Below are positions 52,263 to 62,689 of a stretch of 64,000 nucleotides of DNA, piece after piece. The DNA is from Cruorifilaria tuberocauda. Its lineage: Eukaryota; Nematoda; Chromadorea; Rhabditida; Onchocercidae. A program made the translations under genes and the position numbers. Every line of letters begins with the position of its first letter. Position 1 is the first letter of the stretch. The stretch lies in the NCBI GenBank assembly GCA_013365365.1, contig JABVXU010000280.1, positions 1-64,000 of the forward strand, in the 5' to 3' direction. The notes under the pieces were generated by a model, which saw nothing but the letters and a program-made list of their open reading frames with translations, was not told where the DNA came from and made no database searches.

Positions 52263-52884
52263 TACTGCAAGCATAAAAAAAGTAATGAATGCCATGCTTT
52301 GAAGTACTAAAAGATGAATCAGAATGAATACGTCATAAAAAAATCTTGCCAATTTTATGTCATGACAACTATTTCGTTATAATGTATAGAACTCTTCCTA
52401 CTTAACATCCCAAAATTACAATTATAAAAAGTGTATTTCTTGTTTCTTTCAAATGATAAAGATCAAGAATTTTGCTCCGTCACAACTCCAGAAGGGACCA
52501 AATACCAGAAGTAAAGAAAGACTTAAAAAAAGAGCCTTATAGTAAACCATGAAAACAACTCGTAATTTATATAACAGATAAACTTGACGGAAATTTAAAA
52601 TACTTTTGTACCTTTTGTACCTCATTAATCCAACTTTGATGACATCAGTCAACCATTCTCTTAAAAAAATCCTTATTCTACTCCCGCAGAATAGAGAACA
52701 ATCGTATTATCCATTTTAAAAACTTATTTATAAATAAAAATGTATAATTTATTATTTCACGATAAAGCGATATACACTGCACTTAGCTAAAAGGTAACAC
52801 AACCTGAAAATCGTAACCCTCTTTATAATTTTATTTTTTTATTCATTTACAACTTCAATGCACACAAAACAAACATAATATAAC
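52263..52884. other. Short intergenic stretch between APC2 and ALKBH4 genes
   Basis: About 620 bp containing the ALKBH4 3' UTR and the APC2 upstream region. The 67-codon minus-strand frame at 52449 to 52652 has no recognisable motif, though part could belong to the unresolved APC2 5' end. Confidence 0.5.
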
Positions 52885-55555
52885 TCATATTCGAATATTT
52901 CCCAAACGCGTGAGTTCTCGACCGAATTTTTCGTACAGTTCACCTCCTTTCTGAAAATAAGAAAAAAAAACATATCTAAGCTTTACTTTTAAAGATAAGA
53001 AAATGAAATATGAATAATTTCAAGTAAAATGATTCCAAAATAACAGAAATTGTAAATGGATAAGCTAGCATGTCACATAAAGTAGCTATAACTACTACGA
53101 AGAATCTGAACTAATTCGAAAAAAGAAAATGTTTACAATATCCTCAGTTTGAATCAATGACTAACAGAATAAGTGGAAATGTTCTCACTATGGTCTCTAC
53201 AAATTGCGAACAGAGAAAGAAATTCCAGCTATGAACATAATTACTACTGTAATCATCACAAGATTTCTACGAACTATTACGATATTTCAGAATATGTCAT
53301 TTCCCATAAATTCATTCCTCCTACCAAAAATTTCAAATTTAATGCATTTTTTGAACCGTTACCTTAAAAGCTGTACTCGGTTCTCTCATCGTCAAGGCTA
53401 TTCTTCGACCACGAATATGCTCCGGAAAGATGGCATGCCTCCATAAATAACGAATCTCATCAGACATACATACCATTGTTCTAACAATAATTTGTAAATT
53501 AATTCTAGCTTAACAAATTTTATATGAATACATTATTTAAGCCTCAACTGCCTTTTGATGTATTGTTAATAAATAATTCTGTACAACAAAAAAAAAGTTT
53601 TGTTGGCTCTCAACTCATACTTTGAAATCCAAGAGTGAAGTTTAACATAAAATGAAGTAGTTTTTTCCATCTCTTTTCATTTTACACTTTGACAATAACA
53701 TTCATGATTGTAATTATGAAATTTCAGTGTAAAAATGATGCAGATCTTCAGCAATATAGCTAAAACATACCTTCTCGGTAATGGAACATACATGATTAAT
53801 TCTTTCTTGTCATTTGAATATGTCAATACCGATTTACTCAACAGGCTAACGCTGAAATTCCAATGAATGAAGATTGAAAAGAGAAAGCATGCTCAAAATA
53901 AAAATAAAATGAGAAGTTGAACATTCAGAAAACAGTCCACAATTAAGGAAAGAAATCTGTCCTTCGAAAGAATTCCAAAAACATCTTGACCTCTGATATA
54001 TGAAGAAATTGAAATGTCAAAACAAACCAAATCAACCGTTCCCCCCAAATCCACGTATCATCGTAATGCATTTCAATGTTTGACCATCTATCGTCTCGAT
54101 ATTCCAAATTACATAACTCAAATGGTTGGTAGGCACCAAATAAATCAGGGGAAATAGAATTCATTCTGTTTAGTATCATGTCTGTATAACTCGGCATCCC
54201 AAGAAAACGATCCATTTTTATCTTTTTATGTTTGAAGTTGACCTGCGGACCATAATCCTAAATTAAACTGCACTAGAAAAATTGAGACAAATATTCAATA
54301 AAAAATGTTACGAAATGAACATAAGAAATAGCTGGGGAAAGATTCAACTAAATAATTATCTTCAATGCTTATCGATAGAAGCAAAGCAACAGATATACTT
54401 GAAAAAAGCTAAACCAACAACCTGTTTTCTACGACCAGATTGTGAAAGCGTCCAATCAGTCTTATCAATTGTATCAATAAGGTCTATCTCTTCAGTTTCG
54501 GTAAGGAAATCGGTAACAACATTCAGACCAGGTACAACCAAACAATCCTAAAAAAATGAAAACTTTAATGGATAACACGGTATTTCCTTTAAAATAAAGA
54601 GAATATATGATGTTATAAATTTATCTCCTTTAATTGAATAGAATATAAACTGCCTTATATACCTTACCTCAGATTTATTTCCACTTTCATTTATTCTACC
54701 AACTGAATCATAAATATCATCTAGCGCTGGTCGATCGGGCAATAAACTATCGTATATTCCCATATGATAACGCGTAGAATAAACATATTTCTTATATTTC
54801 GCATACGGATATTCTCCGCATTGTGTTAATTTTGCCACTCTAAATATTTTAAAGAAATATATAAACATTTATTCTTTAATGAGTACTACTATTATCTGCA
54901 AAATACTAATATAATACCAAACGGTTACTGAAACAATTAGATCAACAGCATATAAGTGAGTGCCGAAATCTTCCTTCACATCTCAGACTATTTAATCTTT
55001 TTAAGGTTATTGAACCATTCTAAATACCAAAATATTAATAGCATAAAATAGTAATATATATATATAGTGCTAGTTTATATATATATATAAACTAGTTAAA
55101 TATTTATACTGGTTATTAGTCAAATTGAGGTAAATCGAATGAATCCAAGCTGTTCTGTTCCCAAATTAAATAATAAATCAAAAAATCATTTTATATTATG
55201 TGATCTTCCAACAAATCCGACTCTATACTAACGTAAAATCACACCAACAATTGTTAGTATGCGTACATCTCGAATTTTCAGTATGCAAAAGAAACAGACA
55301 CTTGCACTACATCAGTAAAATCATTAGATTTTTTAAATCATAATTTTGGAATTAAACTGCCACACCGAAAAATACAAACCAATGATTTGCAGAACTTTTT
55401 TAGGATAAATTCTTTAAAATTTGTTGACATAATATTCGTTTGAATATTAATATAATACTATCCCACCTCAGCGTATCTTTACATGCAGCACAAAAGCGAA
55501 TTCCTTTACAACCACATTTGGGTCTTTCTTCCGGAATCGATTCTGTCTGTACCAT
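52885..55555 (-). CDS. ALKBH4: ALKBH4-type Fe(II)/2-oxoglutarate dioxygenase
   Basis: AlkB-family demethylase. Human ALKBH4 demethylates a lysine of actin, and the related C. elegans NMAD-1 has been reported to act on N6-methyladenine in DNA. Seven in-phase exons (55555-55467, 54839-54668, 54547-54422, 54257-54037, 53851-53771, 53480-53363, 52950-52885) give 290 aa (human 302). The N-terminal zinc-type Cys motif CGCKGIRFCAAC is the ALKBH4 hallmark. LVVPGLNVVTDFLTE, WTLSQSGRRKQDYGPQVNF and LGMPSYTDM follow. Metal ligands are the H-x-D in EMHYDDTWIWGER and the distal His in YLWRHAIFPEHIRGRRIALT, with 2-oxoglutarate-binding Arg in that segment. The core therefore looks catalytically complete. 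The N-terminus could extend a few codons upstream, since the frame stays open before the ATG. Confidence 0.95.
55070..55095. repeat. Perfect 26-bp palindrome in ALKBH4 intron 1
   Basis: CTAGTTTA(TA)n TAAACTAG with an uninterrupted (TA) centre reads identically on both strands. It follows another short (TA)n run at 55054-55066. Confidence 0.85.
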
Positions 55556-57344
55556 ACGCGTATCAATAGCAACAATCTTAACAGATCATATAAAGTTTCA
55601 TTAGAATTCTTTTGAAATTTACGCACAAAAACTCAACTGAACCAATATAATCACAATTAAGTATAACGTATAAATTTCAAATTTTCATAAAAATAATCAA
55701 TCATTCTCTGCATTGATTAAGTAAAATATAAGAAAATAAAATTTAGCCTGTAAAATATTAGCGTGATAAATTTGCAAAATTTGCTCCGACGGATAATTCA
55801 GAAAGAAATTATGGTAAAACTTAGATCAAAAACATAGAATAGTAGTTGATCGATTGTTTTAAAAATAATCTTTCCTATGTAATTATGATAATAACATTAT
55901 AACTCACGAATTGATCAATTTTTGGTAAAAATTACAATTTATATTTCGACAAATATTACATTAAGCTAAAGAAACAAGGAAAAAACACAACTACAAACAA
56001 ACAATATATTCTTATACAAATGAGAAGTCGAGATTTTGTTGAGTTCGAATCTTTAATTGTTGTTCCGAGCAAAATAATTTCTCTAGAGAAGGTTATTTCC
56101 ACCGTTTCAATATCATAAAAATTCAAACAGTCAATATAACATAACTTTTAACGTAGACAAAATAATATACAAGCAATAGCATAATCTATGGTAACGTATT
56201 ACTTCAAATATATTTTGCTAGTTATCATAACCAAAATGATATCCCCACATTGTAAGCAATTGCGATTTCGCTATTATATTAATGATATGAAAACTTGGTT
56301 TCTTACGAAAAGTATAAGATACCATGCTATCGCCATTTCGAATCTTCTTGGAATTAGGGAATAGCAAAATAATACGCTCCTATCGTAGAGCATCAAACAC
56401 ACTGAAAAAATTTCCATATTTATAAATATAAAAATTAGGTACTGTAAACAATCATGACAACTTTTTTTCTTGTAAATGGAGGATCATACGAAGTAAAAAA
56501 AATCAATTAAATTGAAACTTGTTTCAATATAAACAACTTCAAAAATTAATTTCAAAGGGAATGCTCAATTTCTGTATACTTGAGGGCAGACTATAATCGA
56601 AAAAACTAAAATTTAAACTTCATTTAGAACACTATACTCGTCATTTTTTAAACTCTACCAGAAAATGAAATCTACTATATCTTCAAATATTTAAACCAAA
56701 ATTCCTGTTCAGGCATGCTCCCATTCAATCTCTCCTTCTCTAAACATATTTTACGAATGAAAAAACATTACTTCGAATGGACAGAATCAGAAAAATTAAA
56801 GGAATAGTAGAAATGTGAGAGAATATTAAAGACCAGACTTGCAATGTTAAATTTTGTAGATTATTCAAAAGCGTTTGCTAGAAAAAATTCGCGAATTCTG
56901 GAGTGGAAAAGCTCTTCTGTTCTCCACGAAAATCAAACCCATAAAATTGTTTGACACGAAAGAATTAAATTCAAAAAGCTTACAGAAAATATTTTAGTTG
57001 GATAATACAATTCTTAAAATAAAATCCAAATAATAAATAAACGAAATATTACAAATAGAAAAAACTCTATTACAATTTCAACAATTTAAACATTTTTACG
57101 CCCACAGATCAAAATTTCCCAGAAAATGATGATTAGTGAATCTAGTTTCTTTTTGCTATTCTCTTCCAAACAGGCAGGAGACTGTGATCGAAAAAGCTAT
57201 GATCTAAACGCAAGGCATGCCATTATTATAAAAGAAGTAAAACAAAGGTTAGAAGAATTTAAATATATGACGACAGTGAATTTAAAACGCTATCTATACA
57301 ATTGATGGAAATTTCAAATAAAAGTTGCAATTTAGAAAGAGAAT
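55556..57344. other. Intergenic region upstream of ALKBH4
   Basis: About 1.8 kb of A/T-rich DNA with no coding frame supported by splice sites or motifs. It should hold the ALKBH4 promoter and the 3' UTR of the HTH/zinc-motif gene. Confidence 0.55.
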
Positions 57345-60300
57345 TTACATGGGATTCTTCTTTCTTTCAACCTCTTTTATATCCAATCTATTTTGCTTCA
57401 AATAACAGGCAGGAATCGAAAATGGTGTATCATTAATTCTTTCATTCCCTCCAATACTCGCTAAACGTCGTCGCTTTTGTAAAGGATATGATGGAGCAAA
57501 GGAAGTTGACGGAAATTCTTGGAGTGCGTATTCATCAACTATCTGAAAAAAAATAAGACGGATTTGGTGAACAAACTCCTAAGTAACTGCACTGTCCACC
57601 AGTTTAGCGGATATCGCAGTTTCAAAATGTTGTACAATCTTTCTTCAAGTTGAATACAATGTTAAAAGTTCGAAAAATCAGATATCCATGAAAATCAATA
57701 AAGAAGACAATGCGTTAAAACAGGGGAAGAGAAGACTGAGTAATCCGGAGACCATCAAGCAAACGGAAGTAAAACTCACAGCCACATCCCCCAGTTCATC
57801 TTCATTTTGCGCCCGAAATATATCATCGAATATCTGCATAATTTTTGCGTCAAATCGTTGTTCCATCATGGCAGTAGTGCGATTAACTGCTCGTGTGACC
57901 TCTCTCCGGATGGCTTGCTGCACATCGAATAATAACTGATTCTTCAGAGCATTCATTTCGGGAGTAAGCTCAATCGTTGCGCTAGGAGGTGCTATGAAAC
58001 TAAAATTCAGTGTTTCACATGAAACAGAAATGCCAATTATGAATACATGATTTGCTGCCAAAATAATCTAATGAAATTTATAGGGTAAAAAAGTCATCAC
58101 AATTGATCAACATTAGGTTGGAGTGATTCTTTATCATTTCACCGTACAAAGATATACGCAAGCTTCCTATATAGAGTGAGAGTTTTGGCTGGTCTCACAA
58201 TTTCTATAAATTGAACAAAACTAGCCATTAGTCTTAGGCAAGAGCGCATAAGATATTACATTATTTCCCGGTAACTGACAACATTAATTGTTCTAACACC
58301 ATCAGAATAATAATAAAAAAAATAAAGATATCAAAAATTTAAATTAGATTAATGAGGAAACACTAAATTAACCTTTCATTTCCTTCAATCTCTTCATAAC
58401 GACCAATTTCATTATCATGAACGTTGGTTTGGTATGCTCCCTCTTCCAGTTCTGCCGCTATTGCTGCTTTCTTTAACAAATCTCTCTGCCGGAAATATGC
58501 CGCTTTAACTCTTTCCCAAGATGGAAAAAGTTTTTGCAAAGTACCATGTATATTTTCGTCTCCAGAATATGATGCCTCTATTTCAGCCATTTTATCTAAC
58601 CCCTGAAAAAAATCATAATAGCAGCATTATGATTAAAATCATAATAGCAGCATTTCATCCGAAGATTAAGAAGTACGCAAAAGTGATGCATATCACACGT
58701 TAATGTTAGATAATTATAGAACCAAGCTGCTAAAGCACTTGCTGTGTTATTCATCAATAAGACATATGAAAAGACTTCGGAAATCTAGTATGGGATAAAA
58801 TCCTAGATTCCAAATGAGATAAAAAGCTATTTGACCTGCTGAATAATCATATTAATCAAGATAAAAAAGAGAATCTTAATAAATTAAACAAACTTCTGCA
58901 TGAGCTTCTCGTGGATTTTTTTCACCTTTCCTGATACTTCTACGGCATTCACGGTCCAGATTTTGGACTAATACACTCTCTTCTGACTGTGGCTCACATC
59001 TACGATGATGAAGTGGCCTATCGATTATCTCACCATATTCGACTTTTACATAAGCCTGTCGATCTGGTCCATAAAGGCGCTTAGCACGAGAGCATCCAAG
59101 GCATCTGTAGCAGTATTCGAATTATGTACTTCTCAATCAGGAAAAATTTTTTCAATAATTTTGAGCTAATACGCAGTTTCAGTGTAATCCTTATATACTA
59201 ACGCCTCACTGCTTTCACTAAAACTTTTTCTAGGTGAATTCCTTTTTTTTTCAGATGACAGGAAAAAAAGCAACATATCAAAAATTATGGGGCAGATATA
59301 TTTCAAACTTATTCCATAAATAAGATTAAAAGAATATTTCAAAATAATGCGATTAAATAATAACCTGTAATATGACCGAACACCGTCTGACGACCTTTTC
59401 ATAAATGAATATTGGCGAAAGCCTTCATTTTCCGGAACAGTAATAAGAGTTTCATTCAAGTACTTCGAAAGTCCGGGCCGAGCTATCAGAATGGTATCGC
59501 TGAAATTTTATAACACTTGCCGAAGATGAAAGCAGAAACACATTTTCAGCACAAAATGAATCAATAGTCAACTCTTTCGCATTTAACACGTGATTCAGCT
59601 CAAAACGAAAAGGAGGAATAATAGTTCATAGTTAATAAAAAATCTTACCCTTCATCTGCGTCCATTGGCGATTGAGCCTTATCATCGGTCTGTAAACAAT
59701 AAATTATAAAATGAATTGACATGAAAAACAAGCTCGTTGCGAATCAACTATGAAGCACAGACTGAAGCGCATGGGAAGCTCAGCCTAAAGTGACAGAAAC
59801 AAAGATAATGACCTGTTTTTTAAGATATCGACAAAGAGTGGGACTAGAGACATCAATGTCTAGATTTTCTTTGATCAGTTTTGCAAGTTCTGTCAAACTG
59901 GAAACTTCTCCACGTTTATAGCCTTCAATTAGGTCTCTCAGCACACTGAAATTATATGTGAATTAAAATACTATCATTAGCTGATATTTCCAATCCCAAC
60001 TATCAAATTTTTAAAAATTTAGTACAAAATAACATACGCTTCCTTGTCTTCATCTTCCATTTCTGTGGATCCACGAGACCTCGTCAATAGGCTATAAAAG
60101 GAATAATTTTTAATTCACATTTACGAAACAAGTGTTCAATTCTTGTGCTCAATTCTAAAAGATTTCATCACCGACCCTTAAAAACGGATAATATTAAGAT
60201 GGCGAAATGTGCACACAAAAAGAATTAAAATGGATTTTTGGCCGCTAAAATTATCAAACATAAATGCTAAATTTCCTTTTGCTGTAATCTTAATTTAATT

Positions 60301-62689
60301 TAACTCAATACAACACGTTTCTCACTTCTCAGATACTGTCATTATCCCAGCTTAAGCAATAAAAGAAGCAAATATCAGTTTGTTTTTGTGATGAAAATCA
60401 AAGAGATAATAAAACCTTTCGATGCATTTGTTAATCGCTTCTTCCTCTTCATTTGGCGGTTTTATCACATATCCAATAGTATCAATTGGCCTTGGCCATC
60501 TCATCTCTTTGAAACGCGACTAAAATCTGTACTATCTTAATCTTAATATTTTTTAATGCTTTACTCATTTCTTTTATAAATAACTAGAACAAAAATGAAG
60601 ACTTACACTAGTTAATACACGCCTACACATATTGAGCTGTCTTGCTTCTAAATCTTCCTGCGTCCTACGAAACACATCCACTTGTGTAGGGGTACACAGA
60701 GGATTATGTGTTGGAAATGGATCCGTCACGATGACGCTATCACGCATTTTAATCGTTGGCCGCTCGCCTTGTCCAAGTTTTTCATAAAGATGGTCGCATG
60801 TGGAACAACGATAGGATGCACTTCGACCCGTTGTACTAGTGCGGCGATATACACGAACAAATCCATTATCTTCATAAACAGCCAAACCATTATCGTTGCC
60901 ACGGCTTGTTTTCACAAGCTCGAAATGCACATCATATCCAACCTCGTCAACAGGCGCCGGTGAGCCATCGGGATCGACCTGAACTTGATATGCTGGTTCA
61001 TCGTCCACTTCACGTTTTATTCCCTTAAATCTCGGCTGTTATCTGTGACGATGACCCAACCGAGTGTCTGTATGCCACAATTCAGTTCAGAGAAAGAAAT
61101 TCCATCCAACCCTTAGTAAAATGGTTCGAAATCACTATCTTTATGCAATGTTTTTGAACCACAAGGGCTATCACACTAAGGGCGACCAACAGCTTATTTT
61201 GTTTTTCTTTGCCCTATTGTGGTTGTTTCAACACTAATATAGAGACAGACGCAAAATATACACTTCAGCAAACAGCACCAGTACTCTAATTCTGAAGCCT
61301 GCTAGGGAAAAAAAGATGAAAGGTAAGGAACCCATTTTATCATCATTTTAGATATAATCATTTTAGAAAATTTTTAGAAATTACAAACCCGTAATTCATA
61401 AATAAAAAATGCATTCTAAAATTAAAGAAAAACTAACGTACCCGCAATATTCTATTAGCGTATGTTAAAACAGTAGAATGTGAAACATTACGACCCAAAA
61501 TATCCGAGATTTTGTTGGCTGCGCCTCTTGAAGTTATATCCTTATTAATGAAATCCTCCACGATACGTCGTACATCTGGTCTCTGCCACAAAGATGGATT
61601 CCTAAGTTCTTACTTGTATCAAACATTATTAGGTCAAAAAAATAAATTGAAGTATTTTGCATAATATGCTGCGCAATGTTAATAATACAGTAACAGGATT
61701 TAGATATTATTCCATTTGATGAAGTGTCATTATGTTAAAATTCTTATCTTAACAAGATTGGCAGAGATAGATACCAAATCTAAACTCAAAAATAATAGAA
61801 TTTTAGTAAATCGGACCTCGACTACATAAAAGAATCAGGAAGAGTAAATTTTGTACTACTGATATAATTTATTCACCTTAAATATATTTTATATCTTACA
61901 TTATAATTTTTTTCTACCTTATACTTTTATATTTATATCTTTGATTTTATATAAAAATACATTTCAAACATATTTCCAATATATTTAAATATATTTGAAA
62001 TATACCAGACGATGAAGTGTAATATTACTATTGTCTACTTCATGAAATATCATTGAATGCGATTAAAAAACTGCAGAAAATTTTCAGTTCAATTCAGATA
62101 TCATTTTAATTGTTGAGAATGATAAAATAATTAAAAGATTGAATGTCACTTTCTCGACTGCCTTGCACCATATGAATTTGCCTCGTTGCCATCAAAAGTT
62201 TCATTTTGTTCTTGTTCAGCACTTTCTCCGTCAAACATATTTTCTTCCATTGCTTGGGTGAGCTTACTTTCCGTAAGTTTACTTAAATAAGCCTGCAAAC
62301 CAACTTCTAATGTAGTAGCATACTTTTGGTGTACATATAATAGTATAAGTACTGATAATTCTATTAAATTCTGTTTTTCTACTACCAAATAGAAGAAAAC
62401 AAACTCGCGTAAGAAAATATATATAAAGTGTTCAGTTAAAAGTCAAATACTAGACCGTAAGGAAATTTATATGATTAACTTCCAGCCATAATAATTATCA
62501 CAGCAATTCATGCTGAATATATTACCTCACCTTGAAACTATCTCTAAAGTCCTTTCAATAATAAAATTCATAATGAGAAAAAATAAACAAAACCTCTTTA
62601 TCGATATTTTTATCACTTTCTAATGAAACTTTGAATGGATTAAGGATACTATCATCGGTCATCGATGTTACATCGATGTCAGCGTCCAT
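57345..62689 (-). CDS. Nuclear-type protein with two predicted HTH plus CCHC (FLYWCH-like) modules
   Basis: I do not recognise the exact family. Thirteen in-phase exons give 713 aa: 62689-62594, 62292-62150, 61601-61442, 61023-60607, 60519-60416, 60091-60038, 59945-59813, 59688-59648, 59499-59365, 59104-58894, 58602-58373, 57999-57780 and 57542-57345. An acidic N-terminus is followed by HTH-like helices (~84-131, VRRIVEDFINKDI, KISDILGRNVSHSTVLTYAN). Then comes a first zinc-ligand motif, C206-x2-C-x29-H239-x3-C243, preceded by DNGFVRVYRR. A second HTH-like segment (~326-369, LRDLIEGYKRGEVSSLTELA, DIDVSSPTLCRYLKKQ) precedes a second motif, C429-x2-C-x27-H460-x3-C464, preceded by ENEGFRQYSFMKR. 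A helical, probably coiled-coil region (~590-630) and a basic KRRR stretch end the protein. The spacing resembles FLYWCH/WRKY-GCM1 fingers, so DNA binding is inferred, not shown. The acceptor of exon 61023-60607 (GATTTAAG) is atypical. Confidence 0.8.
58990..59450 (-). other. Second CCHC FLYWCH-like module of the HTH/zinc-motif gene
   Basis: Encoded across the exon pair 59499-59365 and 59104-58894, with the intron falling just before the first Cys (YYR|CLGCSRAKRLYGPDRQ). HHRRCEPQ supplies the His and last Cys. Aligned by eye with the first module, the order aromatic strand, C-x2-C, ~28 residues, H-x3-C is the same. Confidence 0.65.
60700..60960 (-). other. First CCHC FLYWCH-like module of the HTH/zinc-motif gene
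   Basis: Encodes residues ~155-243: NGFVRVYRR, SYRCSTCDHLYEKLGQGE, a beta-rich VIVTD stretch and PTHNPLC. All four presumed zinc ligands are present. Confidence 0.65.

Noticed and set aside
60682..60963. 93-codon plus-strand frame
   Set aside because: Antisense shadow of the first zinc-motif exon on the minus strand.
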